A model generated the notes under the pieces. That model did not search any database, had not been told where the DNA came from, and worked only from the letters and a program-made list of their open reading frames with translations. DNA of 64,000 nt from Azospirillum brasilense (GTDB taxonomy: Bacteria; Pseudomonadota; Alphaproteobacteria; Azospirillales; Azospirillaceae). Below, piece after piece: positions 45,403-54,089 of the stretch (position 1 is the stretch's first letter; each line of letters begins with the position of its first letter). The stretch lies in assembly GCF_001315015.1 (NCBI RefSeq), contig NZ_CP012914.1, positions 558,001-622,000 on the forward strand. Reading direction: 5' to 3'. The translations under genes and the position numbers were made by a program.

Positions 45403-46124
45403 CGGGCGACTTTCCGGCGAGGCGTGAACGGAGCGGCAGTATGTCGCGTCGCCGCGGTCGGCTGCAAACACCCCGTCGAGACCAATACCGCGGAATGCCG
45501 GGGCTTTCGTCGGCGAACCGAGGTGACGAATACGGCCGATCCTCCTTCCATGGCTGGGACTCCTGCCGATCGTCGGAGCGGCCTCCGCCTTGGCGCGCGT
45601 CGCCGCGCCGACGGACTTCGGAGTCCGGGAGCGCCTCGTTCAGGAGGCAATCGACGCCTGCATCCCGCTTCGTGCCCATGCTCCTGCGGCACCATGCGGA
45701 ACGGCCGCCGCCGTCGTCCGACCTGAAGCGGGTGGGACGTCCAAAGAAACCCAGAAGCTGCGGCGTCCGTATGGTGTAAGTGTCTGTCGACAAAAGGAAT
45801 TGTTTTACGCGTGTCGGCGGTCGTTCAATTCGTCGGGATGCGACATAGCTGGCCGCTCGCAGGCTTGGACCATTCAATGAAAGCGGCCCGGAGCGACCGC
45901 AGACGCCCCTGCGTGATAATCCTGCAGCGGTCGGTGTTGCTGAATTGGACAGCAAAGAGGACGTTGCGTGGGCAAAATCCACAACGTATTCAACCTCAAG
46001 AACTTTTGTTTTTTATGAAATCAACCGAATTGCGCGATATTGCCATTTCATCGCGGTATGGTAGATTGTCCATATGCTGTCGCGCTATGGTGCGGGCGCA
46101 GTTTCCAAGGGGAAGCGATCCTAT
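45403..46124. other. 722-bp stretch without a supportable gene
   Basis: Short frames exist on both strands but none has a start, ribosome site and family likeness together. One plus-strand frame after 45539 reads like a signal peptide (ILLPWLGLLPIVGAASALA) but follows a TGA and has no ATG or GTG, so it is probably a gene relic. The last 200 bp are AT-rich and probably hold the promoter of the RHH gene at 46125. Confidence 0.5.
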
Positions 46125-46481
46125 ATGGCAGTGAAACCCACTCAAGATTCAGAGTTGGATTTAACGGACGAAGCTTCTTGGCTGGTGGGTCGTGAAATTC
46201 GCCCGATCCGTATCGGTAAAACCGTTCGAAAAGTGGTGTTGAACCGTACGGTATGGGTGATCTTGGAGGAAATCTGCCGATTGGAGGGCCTAAGCCTGCA
46301 CGAGACGTTCGAGATGCTTGCGGATCGCTGCCGCTCCACCCGCGCCAGGACCCTGGGCAGGGCCGCCGAAGTGTTCGTCGTCGCCTACAACCGGCAGGCC
46401 GTCGCGCCGCTCCAACGTGAGAACAACGATCGAGAGCAGATTAGGCCGAAGTTCGTAATCACCATATCGCGTGTAAACTGA
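46125..46481 (+). CDS. Ribbon-helix-helix domain protein
   Basis: A 118-residue protein with a central ribbon-helix-helix domain (KTVRKVVLNRTVWVILEEICRLEGLSLHETFEMLADRC), typical of the alphaproteobacterial RHH_4 group. ATG 46125 is preceded by AAGGGGAAGCGATC. It probably binds DNA as a dimer. It converges with the lrp-like gene 10 bp away. A second RHH protein lies on the other side of the SznF-like operon, at 50199. Confidence 0.75.
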   Translation: MAVKPTQDSELDLTDEASWLVGREIRPIRIGKTVRKVVLNRTVWVILEEICRLEGLSLHETFEMLADRCRSTRARTLGRAAEVFVVAYNRQAVAPLQRENNDREQIRPKFVITISRVN

Positions 46482-46491
46482 CGGGCCGGGG

Positions 46492-46971
46492 TCAACGTCG
46501 GAGCCGGTTGAAGCGTTCCTTCAGAATGACGCACGTGTTCACCCGCACCACGCCCTTGATCGCCTCGATCCGGCCCCGCACGTCGTTGAGATCCTCGAGG
46601 CTGCCGGTTTCCACGGTCAGGATCATGTCGATCTCTCCGCCGATGGACTGGCTGAGCTTGACCTGCGGGATTTTCTCGATCTCCTTCGCAACCTTCTCGC
46701 AGATGGGGCCCGTCAGATACAGGATCATGTAGGCCGATACGACCGGCTTGGGCACGGGGACCCCGCGCCGGATCGTAAAGCCGGCGATCACGCCGGCTTT
46801 GACCAGGCGCTGGATGCGGGCGTAGACGGCGCTGCGCGAGAGGTTGACCTTGCGCGCCAGTTCCTGGACGGATTGGCGGCCGTCCGCTTCCAAGTGGCAC
46901 AGAATCAGCTCGTCCACCATATCCACATCTCCAGGCTGTTGCCCCACCATCGACTCCGCACCACTGGACAT
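46492..46971 (-). CDS. Lrp/AsnC family transcriptional regulator
   Basis: A 159-residue feast-famine regulator. The N-terminal winged helix (VDELILCHLEADGRQSVQELARKVNLSRSAVYARIQRLVKAGVI) is followed by a RAM/AsnC ligand domain (GEIDMILTVETGSLEDLNDVRGRIEAIKGVVRVNTCVIL). Lrp-type proteins bind amino acids and control their transport or metabolism. It is divergent from the SznF-like operon across 104 bp, so that operon is its obvious target and an amino acid its likely effector. ATG 46971 gives the normal length. Confidence 0.9.
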   Translation of the reverse strand: MSSGAESMVGQQPGDVDMVDELILCHLEADGRQSVQELARKVNLSRSAVYARIQRLVKAGVIAGFTIRRGVPVPKPVVSAYMILYLTGPICEKVAKEIEKIPQVKLSQSIGGEIDMILTVETGSLEDLNDVRGRIEAIKGVVRVNTCVILKERFNRLRR

Positions 46972-47075
46972 ATTTCGGCAAATTGACGTTACCGCCGGAC
47001 GTATTGATGGGTCAAACTGGACAATATGATTTGTAGCCTCTTCGTCATCGCGACCATGACGAAGGGTAGTCCGCA
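46972..47075. promoter_or_regulatory. Divergent promoter region of the lrp-like gene and SznF-like operon
   Basis: The gap holds AT-rich segments, a possible -10 (TATGAT) for the plus-strand operon and a TTGTCC/TTTGAC pair on the minus strand. An AAGGG ribosome site lies 9 bases before the operon's first ATG. A shared Lrp-type operator is expected here but no exact site is defined. Confidence 0.45.
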
Positions 47076-48491
47076 ATGTCTGGTAATGCTGTCGCCTGCC
47101 GGCGCCACGAGGTTTCGCGCGCTGATCTGAACGGTCTCGCCACGCTGTTTTCATCCCATCCCCTGTTCGGCCAGCCGATGTCCTTCCTGAACGAGGACAA
47201 CCCGTTTCTCCGTCCGCTCCGCCGGCAGGACGCCGCGACCATCGACCTGACCGTCAAGCTCTCCCCGTCGCAGATCGCGACCAACGCCGCGCTGTTCGGG
47301 CAGCGCCTGCTCACCACGATCTACGAGGCCGAACTGCTGTTCCTGCCGGAAACCATGGACCGGCCTCGCCGCGAGGCGTTCGCCGCCTTCTATGACGACG
47401 ATCTGAAGTGCCTTGGCGAACGGCTTCGGCCCGGGCTGGAGCACCAGCTCTTCGGCTTTCTGGACGACGAGATCGAAACCTCCGGCCATTGGACCATGCC
47501 GTCGTTCCGCGCCTACGCGGAACATGCTCTGGCGCAGGCCAACACCGGCGAAAGCGCGGTCGTGCGCGCCATCCTCGAGGCGCGCAACCCGGCCACGGCC
47601 GCCGACGAATTCCTGGTTCAGCTCTCGTCCGACTTCATCACCGAGGCCTCGGCCATGGCCCGCAATGTCCTGGGGAATTACGGGCCGGCGCAGTCGGGGC
47701 TCTTCACGATCCTGATCGACGAGTACGGCTATGGGGTGCCGGCGTCGAAGCACTCCACCATCTTCGAGACCACTCTGAAGAGCCGCGGGCTGGATCACCG
47801 TCCCCACGCCTACTGGCAGTTCTTCCTGCCGTCGTCGCTGGCGCTGGTGAACTACTTCCACCTCGTGTCGCGCAACCACAAGCATTTCGGCCGCTATGTC
47901 GGTGCTCTTCTCTACACGGAGGCGACGCTTGCCGAAGCGAACCGGCAGCAGTCCGAGATGCTGCGCCGGATCTTCGGCGCCGAGGTGGACACCCGCTATT
48001 TCGACGAACACCACGAGATCGACGCCCACCACGGCCGTATGGCGATGGAACGGGTGATCGTACCGTTGGTCGAGCGGGTCGGCGACTGGATCCTGGCGGA
48101 CGTCGTGCGGGGCTTTGAGGAGTTCAAGCTGCTCCAGACGCTCGCGGACAAGGATCTGATGGACCAGCTCGCGTTCGGCGATCGGCTGTTCAAGGCGCCC
48201 ATGGCCGGCGACTTCTGCTCCTCGCATCCCGACATGTGGTCCGGCCCCGACGTGCTGACGTTCACCGAGCCGAAGGGCGAGGTTTCGGTGCTGCACATCC
48301 ACGACCAGGCCGAGCTTTTCCAGGTCACCGAAGGTGCGGTCGAGTTCACCGTCGGCCCGCTGCACTCGATCGAACTGGCGGCGGGGCAGTCCATCGTCAT
48401 TCCCGGCGGCCGCCTGCACGGCACCAGGGTGCTTTCCGACACCTGCTCCTACCGCATCCGCAAGGCCGCCGGCCTGGGGCTGGCCGCATGA
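47076..48491 (+). CDS. SznF-like heme-oxygenase-fold diiron oxygenase fused to a cupin
   Basis: A 471-residue two-domain metalloenzyme. Residues 1-70 are an N-terminal extension and 75-370 a heme-oxygenase-like diiron (HDO) domain with ligands at Glu190, Glu216 (IDEYGYG), His226 (ASKHSTIF), Glu282, Asp316 and His319 (EIDAHHG). The C-terminal cupin carries His407 and His409 (LHIHDQ) and His448 (RLHGT). From memory of published work on SznF, the enzyme that builds the N-nitrosourea of streptozotocin, the cupin iron ligands are at these same positions, and the diiron ligands are each one residue earlier. Both metal sites therefore look complete. SznF N-hydroxylates a methylarginine and rearranges it to an N-nitroso product. 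No methyltransferase is adjacent here, so the substrate is probably different. First gene of an operon. Confidence 0.85.
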   Translation: MSGNAVACRRHEVSRADLNGLATLFSSHPLFGQPMSFLNEDNPFLRPLRRQDAATIDLTVKLSPSQIATNAALFGQRLLTTIYEAELLFLPETMDRPRREAFAAFYDDDLKCLGERLRPGLEHQLFGFLDDEIETSGHWTMPSFRAYAEHALAQANTGESAVVRAILEARNPATAADEFLVQLSSDFITEASAMARNVLGNYGPAQSGLFTILIDEYGYGVPASKHSTIFETTLKSRGLDHRPHAYWQFFLPSSLALVNYFHLVSRNHKHFGRYVGALLYTEATLAEANRQQSEMLRRIFGAEVDTRYFDEHHEIDAHHGRMAMERVIVPLVERVGDWILADVVRGFEEFKLLQTLADKDLMDQLAFGDRLFKAPMAGDFCSSHPDMWSGPDVLTFTEPKGEVSVLHIHDQAELFQVTEGAVEFTVGPLHSIELAAGQSIVIPGGRLHGTRVLSDTCSYRIRKAAGLGLAA

Positions 48492-48823
48492 GAGTCGTCG
48501 AATTCGACCGCACGCAACACAACGGCGTGCTCGTGGACGAGACCCACTACTTCCTGCTCGCTCACGAAGGGCACAAGCCGTTGCTGTGCAGCGGCAAGTG
48601 CCCCCACCGCGGCGGCCCGCTGTTCCTGGGCACCGGCAACCATAAGACCGGCTCGATCAAGTGCCCCTGGCACGAGACGACCTTTCCCCGCGCGATCCTG
48701 GAACGGCAGAGCGTCCCGACCGTGATCGTGGGCAACCGGGTGACCGCCGTCTTCGACGTTCCCGAGGATGCCGGTCTGGCCCCCTTCCACCACGAGAGGA
48801 TCATCGCCAATGAGCGCTCCTGA
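48488..48823 (+). CDS. Rieske [2Fe-2S] ferredoxin-like protein
   Basis: A 111-residue stand-alone Rieske protein. The cluster motifs are CPHRGGPL and CPWHETTF (C-x-H ... C-x2-H). Its ATG overlaps the oxygenase stop (ATGA), so the two are translationally coupled. It most likely supplies electrons to the diiron or cupin centre; SznF itself is known to need external reductant. There is no reductase gene next to it. The assigned partner is inference from gene order. Confidence 0.87.
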   Translation: MRVVEFDRTQHNGVLVDETHYFLLAHEGHKPLLCSGKCPHRGGPLFLGTGNHKTGSIKCPWHETTFPRAILERQSVPTVIVGNRVTAVFDVPEDAGLAPFHHERIIANERS

Positions 48824-50117
48824 CGCCAACGCCCTGCGGCCGACCATCAGCCTCTTCGGTGCGGTGACGCTGGCGATCGGCATCGTGGTGGGTGCCGGCA
48901 TGCTGGCGCTCCCCGGTCTGGTCTATCAGCAGGCCGGAGGGTGGGCCCTCTGGTCGTGGTGCCTGGACGCGGTGGTGGTCGCCCCGCTCCTGGTGGTCTT
49001 CGCCAGCCTGGGCCGACGCTTTCCCTCGGCCGGCGGCGTGTCGGGCTTCGTCGCGGAGGCCTTTCCCTGGGCGGCCATCGGCACGTCCTACCTGCTGCTG
49101 GGCACCTTCGCGCTGGGCATCCCGGCCATCGCGCTGACCGGCGCCACCTACATCGTCCAGGGCCTCGGGACCGACTCCGCCACCGCGCCGGCGCTGACCG
49201 CCGCGGTGGGAGCGGTCCTGCTCGGCACCGGTCTCCTCGCCACCTGGGCCGGCGCGAAGTTCGCCGGCCGCCTTCAGGACATCGTGGTCATGGTGCTGGC
49301 CGGCTGCCTGATCGCGGTGGCCTTGGGCGCGGTCCCGCATTGGGGCGCCATCGACTTCCGCGCGGGCTCGCCGTCGCTGTCCGGCCTGTGGGGCGGGGCG
49401 GCTCTGGCCTTCTTCGCCTTCACAGGCTGGGAGATGCTCGCCTTCACCGCGGAGGAGTTCAAGAACCCCAAGCGCGACTTCCCCATCGCCGTGGTGCTCA
49501 GCTTCGTGGTGGTGACCGGGCTCTACCTCGGCATCTCGGCGGCGGTGCAGGCCCTCGTGCCGCTCGACAGCCCACAACTCGCCGGCGCGCCGTTCCTCGC
49601 GGTGGTGGAGAACCTGGCGGGCGGGCGAGTGCCGGGCGTGGCGGTCGCGGTTCTGGTGACCGGCATCATCGTGGTGAACCTGAACGGAGCCTGCTGGGCG
49701 GCGTCGCGCCTGCTGTTCGACATCGGCCGCCGCGGATGGGCGCCGGCCTCGCTCCGCCTGGGCACGGTGAATGGGAGCGGGACGCCGCGGGCCGCGGTCG
49801 GCGGAATGGCGCTGATCTTCGGGTCGGTGCTGGTCGCGCAGGCCGTGGGGATCGTCTCGCTCGAAACGCTGCTGATGACGGCGGGGCAGAACTTCTTCCT
49901 GCTCTATCTCGCCAGCGGTGCGGTCTACGTGGCCCTCGGGCGCTCCGCCGCAAGCCGGATTTTCGGTGGCTTGGCGGTCATGGGATGCCTGCTGTTCGCC
50001 AAGGCCTACGGGTGGGGGCTCGTCTACGCGGTGATCGTGTTCAGCGTCCCCTATCTCGCGAAAAGGATATTCCGTCCATCCCGGACGGCCGGCGCCGACG
50101 CGTCGACCGGTCCCTGA
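48810..50117 (+). CDS. APC-superfamily amino acid permease
   Basis: A 435-residue permease with about 12 membrane helices. The N-terminal LFGAVTLAIGIVVGAGMLALPGLVYQQAGG matches the APC substrate-binding motif GxGxGxL/I, and LAFFAFTGWEMLAFTAEEFKNPKRDFP is the conserved helix-6 region. It overlaps the Rieske gene by 14 bases, so all three operon genes are tightly coupled. It may import the amino acid substrate or export the product. The Lrp-type regulator supports an amino-acid-linked role. Confidence 0.88.
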   Translation: MSAPDANALRPTISLFGAVTLAIGIVVGAGMLALPGLVYQQAGGWALWSWCLDAVVVAPLLVVFASLGRRFPSAGGVSGFVAEAFPWAAIGTSYLLLGTFALGIPAIALTGATYIVQGLGTDSATAPALTAAVGAVLLGTGLLATWAGAKFAGRLQDIVVMVLAGCLIAVALGAVPHWGAIDFRAGSPSLSGLWGGAALAFFAFTGWEMLAFTAEEFKNPKRDFPIAVVLSFVVVTGLYLGISAAVQALVPLDSPQLAGAPFLAVVENLAGGRVPGVAVAVLVTGIIVVNLNGACWAASRLLFDIGRRGWAPASLRLGTVNGSGTPRAAVGGMALIFGSVLVAQAVGIVSLETLLMTAGQNFFLLYLASGAVYVALGRSAASRIFGGLAVMGCLLFAKAYGWGLVYAVIVFSVPYLAKRIFRPSRTAGADASTGP

Positions 50118-50198
50118 CCCACACGGGGAAAGCACCGCAGCGGCCGCAAGCCGCCACGGTGCCGACCTGTCGCGTCTTCGCCTACCAAGGGCCGAGCC

Positions 50199-50648
50199 AT
50201 GAACGATGAGATGTTGACCGCACCCGGCAACGACGACCGGGACGGGACCGGGAAGAAAGCGAACCGCCGGAGGAGCGAGCCGTCCCAGCGGGTCGGCAAG
50301 ACGCAGTCGCCGATGATGAAGGCGGCGCTGGGGCAGGTGAACCGGGGCGTCGCCCTTACGCCGGGCCGCAGCATCAGGATCGGCGGTCGGCGAACCACCG
50401 TCCGCCTTCAGGATGCGCTCTGGGATGCGCTGCGTGAAATCTCCAAACGGGAGCGCCAAGGTGTCGACAGCCTCTGCACCGAGGCCGCCCGGAAGCGTCC
50501 GGCGGGTTTGTCGGTTAGCGCTGCGATTCGGCTGTTCATCGCGCAGTATTTCCGTGAGGCCGCCAACGAGGATCCCCTCGACTCCGAAGCGCCGGCGACG
50601 GACGTCCCGTTCGACAGGACGAGGGCGGGCAAGGATTGGAACGGGTGA
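50199..50648 (+). CDS. Ribbon-helix-helix domain protein
   Basis: A 149-residue protein. A basic, probably disordered N-terminus precedes an RHH domain (RTTVRLQDALWDALREISKRERQGVDSLCTEAARKRPAGLSVSAAIRLFIAQYFREA). It probably acts as a DNA-binding dimer, related in domain type but not closely in sequence to the protein at 46125. It starts 81 bp after the permease and could belong to the same transcript. Confidence 0.75.
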   Translation: MNDEMLTAPGNDDRDGTGKKANRRRSEPSQRVGKTQSPMMKAALGQVNRGVALTPGRSIRIGGRRTTVRLQDALWDALREISKRERQGVDSLCTEAARKRPAGLSVSAAIRLFIAQYFREAANEDPLDSEAPATDVPFDRTRAGKDWNG

Positions 50649-50829
50649 TGGACCGATGGGGTGCCCGGTAAAGACGCTCCAGTCGCAGGCTGGCTGCCAC
50701 ACCGCGCGCCCATAGGTGGATTCGGCGGGGACGCTTTTCCCCGTATGGCATACATTGGGAAGAAGGGGATGCATCCAGCCCCACCGTGCGGATGCCGCTC
50801 CGCATCGTTGATGGTGATTGGTGCCGCTG

Positions 50830-51255
50830 ATGAACCGCCGCCTTTTGTGCCTTGCCGTTCTGGGGCTCACAACCGCCGCTCCCGCGGCGGGCCGGGAGGT
50901 CGTCACGTGCCAGTCCTGGCGGCACCAGCCCATCGACGTCACGAGCGACAGCCGGATCCCCGCCTTCGTTCCGGACCGGGGCTGGGTGAGCGTTCATCCG
51001 CGCGGTGTCGAGGGACCCCAGCCCGATGGCCAGTGTTCCACCGAGCGGTTCCTCGCCCGCCTGGCTCAGACCACGATCGTGCTCACCCTGCGGAACGCCC
51101 GGCTGGTGGCCTTCTGCGCCCCACGAGATGTCGGCGCCAATGATGTCGAGGCCGTCGTGCTCATCGATGGCGTCGACCTGCAGCGTATCCTGGTCGATGC
51201 GGCGTTGGCCCAGCCCGTGGACGGCACGCCGCGCCGCGATTGGTGTGCCCATTGA
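50830..51255 (+). CDS. Hypothetical exported protein, weakly nuclease-like C-terminus
   Basis: A 141-residue protein with a short signal peptide (MNRRLLCLAVLGLTTAAPAAG). The mature part contains two or three Cys residues and ends VDLQRILVDAALAQPVDGTPRRDWC, which resembles the last strand-helix of staphylococcal-nuclease-like domains. The catalytic Arg-Asp-Glu set of a true nuclease is not evident, so activity is doubtful. Monocistronic. Confidence 0.6.
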   Translation: MNRRLLCLAVLGLTTAAPAAGREVVTCQSWRHQPIDVTSDSRIPAFVPDRGWVSVHPRGVEGPQPDGQCSTERFLARLAQTTIVLTLRNARLVAFCAPRDVGANDVEAVVLIDGVDLQRILVDAALAQPVDGTPRRDWCAH

Positions 51256-51546
51256 CACGGCTGCGTTTTAGCATCCGGAGCCGGCTGACGCGGCTCCGTC
51301 CAGAAGCGTTCGATGAGTCCCAAGCCCTTCATTCCGCAATGGCCGCACCGCGGACCCGGCCCCAACCGACGCAGCGCCGCATCGGGGTCTTCGGCGGCGG
51401 CACAATCGGGCGGTCCGCTCCGCTGGTGAACGTCGCGGTGTACCGTCCATGCAGCGCCATACCCGCGGTGCCAGGGAGCGGTCATTTGTCCGTTGTGCTT
51501 CTCCGATCGTTTGAGGAGCATGGGGCCGCCGCACCCCGGAGGCCCC

Positions 51547-52371
51547 ATGCACCACGACACGCTGCTCTGCCTCGACATCGAGACGATGCCGGACCGCCAG
51601 ATCCTTCCGGCGGACTGGCCGGCGGAGAAGTTCCCGCCGCCGCACTGCCACCAGATCGTGGCGATCAGCTTCGTCGAGGCGGCCATCGACCGGTCTTCCG
51701 GCGTGGAGCGCTACCGTGTGACCGAGTGCCGGTCCGGCGGTGACCTCGACTACGACGAGGAGCGGCTGATCCGCGGCTTCTGGAAGCACTTCGCCCGGAC
51801 GCTGCCGCGCGTGGTCACCTGGAACGGGCGCGGCTTCGACCTGCCGGTGCTGCGCCTGCGCGCGATGGTCTACGGCGTGCCGGTGCCGGCGTGGTTCCAA
51901 ACCGGCGACAAATGGAACGGTTACACCCAGCGCTACCAGCCCGACTTCAACTGCGACCTCATGGAGCAGGTCGCCGACTACGGCGCCTCACAGCGCATCG
52001 GTCTGCAGGACATCGCCGACCTGATCGGCCTGCCCGGCAAGATCGGCGGCCACGGCAGCGAGGTGGCCGACATGATGGCGCGCGGCGAGCTGGAGAAGGT
52101 GCGGGCCTACTGCGAGTCGGACGTGCTGACCCTCTACGCCGCCTATGTCCGCTGGGCGCTGCTCACCGGACGCACCGACCCGGCCGGGCACAACGCCAGC
52201 GTCGACAGCTTGGTTGAGTGCCTCGTGCGCGAGCGCGCCGACCGGCCACACCTCGGGACATTCCTCGACCTGTGGCAGGCCTCGACACGGCCCGCCCCAA
52301 TGCATGTGCCCATACCGCGTCCTGCGCTGGTTGCCGAACCGCCGCATCTGCCGAGCGAACACGTCCTCTGA
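51547..52371 (+). CDS. Predicted 3'-5' exonuclease (PolB-type, DEDD fold)
   Basis: A 274-residue protein of the predicted PolB-like 3'-5' exonuclease group. The DEDD residues are visible: CLDIETMPD (first Asp and Glu), TWNGRGFDLPVL (second Asp) and KVRAYCESDVLTLY (third Asp). The FNCDLMEQVADYG segment is a family signature. It probably acts in DNA repair or replication proofreading; members are usually uncharacterised. ATG 51547 was chosen by the family start. Confidence 0.82.
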   Translation: MHHDTLLCLDIETMPDRQILPADWPAEKFPPPHCHQIVAISFVEAAIDRSSGVERYRVTECRSGGDLDYDEERLIRGFWKHFARTLPRVVTWNGRGFDLPVLRLRAMVYGVPVPAWFQTGDKWNGYTQRYQPDFNCDLMEQVADYGASQRIGLQDIADLIGLPGKIGGHGSEVADMMARGELEKVRAYCESDVLTLYAAYVRWALLTGRTDPAGHNASVDSLVECLVRERADRPHLGTFLDLWQASTRPAPMHVPIPRPALVAEPPHLPSEHVL

Positions 52372-52440
52372 GGCGGTGCTGGCTTGGTGGATCGGACCGC
52401 TCGCCGGTGTGGAGAGCGGAGACCGATTCTCCACGGAGGA

Positions 52441-53091
52441 TCAGAGGTCGAGGACGATGTCGAAGGTGCCCCGGACGGCGCCCGCCTCGAGGCCGTCCGC
52501 CGCAGTCAATGGAATGATCACGCTGCGGCGCGTCTGCGGGTCGCGGATGGCGTTCAGCAGGCCGTCGCGGGCGTTCAGCGGTTCTCCCGCGACGTACATC
52601 TGCGTCACGAACCGCCCGGTGCCGGGCACGGTCACCGCGTAATGGATGTGCGGCGTGCGGCCGGGATAGGGCACCGGCCTGATCGTCCGGAACCGGTAGG
52701 CTCCGTCCAGGGCGACCGCCGCTCGCCCGTAGCCCTGGAAGTTCCCGTCGAACCGGTCGTGACCGGGTGCCCGCGGATGCCGGTAGATCCCCTGGGCGTC
52801 GCACTGCCAGATTTCGACCACCGCGCCGGAGACCGGCCGCCCGGCGCGGTCGAGGATCCTCCCTCCGATGTGGGCGACGGTGCCCAGTGCCTGGGCGGAG
52901 GCCCCATGAACCCGGACGAGGTCGTGGTCGACGTCCGCCGGCAGGCTGGTCGGGTAGAACGGGCCTTCCGTCTGGCCGGGCGTCGGGACGAGGGGCGTGG
53001 CGCGGGCCGGTCTGGAGAGCAGGACTGTGGTGCTCAGCGTGGCCATGCCCGCCATCAGGGTGCGGCGGCTGACGCTGCGGTGTTCCGGCAT
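52441..53091 (-). CDS. Tat-exported intradiol ring-cleavage dioxygenase family protein
   Basis: A 216-residue protein. A twin-arginine signal (SVSRRTLMAGMATLSTTVLLSRPARA) precedes an intradiol dioxygenase fold: EGPFYPTSLPADVDHDLVRV, GAVVEIWQCDAQGIYRHP (Tyr ligand) and TPHIHYAVTV (two His ligands). True catechol or protocatechuate dioxygenases are cytoplasmic, so this periplasmic branch probably acts on a different aromatic diol. Fe(III) binding is inferred from the conserved Tyr/His set. Single gene. Confidence 0.82.
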   Translation of the reverse strand: MPEHRSVSRRTLMAGMATLSTTVLLSRPARATPLVPTPGQTEGPFYPTSLPADVDHDLVRVHGASAQALGTVAHIGGRILDRAGRPVSGAVVEIWQCDAQGIYRHPRAPGHDRFDGNFQGYGRAAVALDGAYRFRTIRPVPYPGRTPHIHYAVTVPGTGRFVTQMYVAGEPLNARDGLLNAIRDPQTRRSVIIPLTAADGLEAGAVRGTFDIVLDL

Positions 53092-53352
53092 GGCCGCCTC
53101 CCATCCTGTGCTCCGGATGCACGCCGGCGGCGGGCAATCCTGCCCACGTCATATGGGGCGCGGACGCGCTGCCGGTGAGAGGGGATCCAAGGCGAATTCC
53201 AGCGGCGATGGGCGGGAATGCGAACGCATTGAGAACATCCGGCAAGTGCCGTATCGTCGCTTTCCTGGTGCGCTGCCTCCGCTCGGTTCTCGAAGGGGTC
53301 GGCCGACAGCTGGAGAATGGGAACCGCGGGCGCGTGCGGAGTGGAGCGAAGT

Positions 53353-53997
53353 ATGGCGATGAAGGTGTTCGTGTGGTCGCGCGCCGAAATCGAGGACGGG
53401 GCCGCGGAAGGCGCCGATGCCGTGATCTCGGTGCGGCTGCATGCCGATCGCGGATCGTTCGAAACCCTCGACACCGCGATGGCGCAGGCTGTCCTGGGCG
53501 ACGTGGACGCCATGCTGGTCCTACGCTGCGACGACATCGGCGTGCCGCGGCTGGGGGCGCAGCGGGGGCCAACGGACGAGCAGATCGCCACCGTGATCGA
53601 TTTCGCGCGGGCGATCCGTGCCGGCCGGCCCGACGCCACGCTGGCCATCCACTGTGAACACGGGCAAAGCCTGTCCCCGGCCTTGGCCCTGGCGGTTCTC
53701 GCCGACGAGCTCGGCGCCGGCCGCGAAGCCGAGGCGGCGCAGCGGCTGCTCCGGCTGGACCGCGATGGGATCATGGCGCCCAACCCCCTGGCGGTGCGGC
53801 AGGCCGACGATCGGCTGTGGCGTTACGGTGCCTTGGAGGCGGCGTTGGCGGCCGCGGCGCCGCGCTTTGCGGCTGTCCGGGACACTTGGAGCCGGGTAGC
53901 CAGTCCGGCTGGCGTCCGGGCCGCGCCCCGTCTTCAGAACAATCAAAAGCGGCGGATCCGTGCGCTCGATCAAGACGAGCAGGAGATCCGGGAGTAG
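53353..53997 (+). CDS. Tyrosine-phosphatase-like protein with altered active site
   Basis: A 214-residue protein related to the predicted tyrosine phosphatases of COG5350. The loop is IHCEHGQSLSPALALAVLADELG; the catalytic Cys101 is kept but the arginine of the CX5R motif is Leu107. The downstream ...MAPNPLAVRQADDRLWRYGALE matches the family. Loss of the arginine would greatly weaken phosphate binding, so it may be a pseudophosphatase. The last 30 residues are basic and probably an extension. Confidence 0.7.
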   Translation: MAMKVFVWSRAEIEDGAAEGADAVISVRLHADRGSFETLDTAMAQAVLGDVDAMLVLRCDDIGVPRLGAQRGPTDEQIATVIDFARAIRAGRPDATLAIHCEHGQSLSPALALAVLADELGAGREAEAAQRLLRLDRDGIMAPNPLAVRQADDRLWRYGALEAALAAAAPRFAAVRDTWSRVASPAGVRAAPRLQNNQKRRIRALDQDEQEIRE

Positions 53998-54089
53998 CGC
54001 GTTTCGTTGCCCCTGCTGACGTGGCGCTCCACAATGCGCCACTGGCGGCATTGCCAAGTTCACACATCAGAACCCGGAGGACCCGATCG

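Noticed and set aside
45539..45700. A frame reading like a signal peptide followed by a short mature protein
   Set aside because: It follows an in-frame stop and has no ATG or GTG start or ribosome site; at most a relic.
45811..46134. A 107-codon frame upstream of the RHH gene
   Set aside because: It overlaps the RHH start in another frame, has no ribosome site and its composition looks non-coding.
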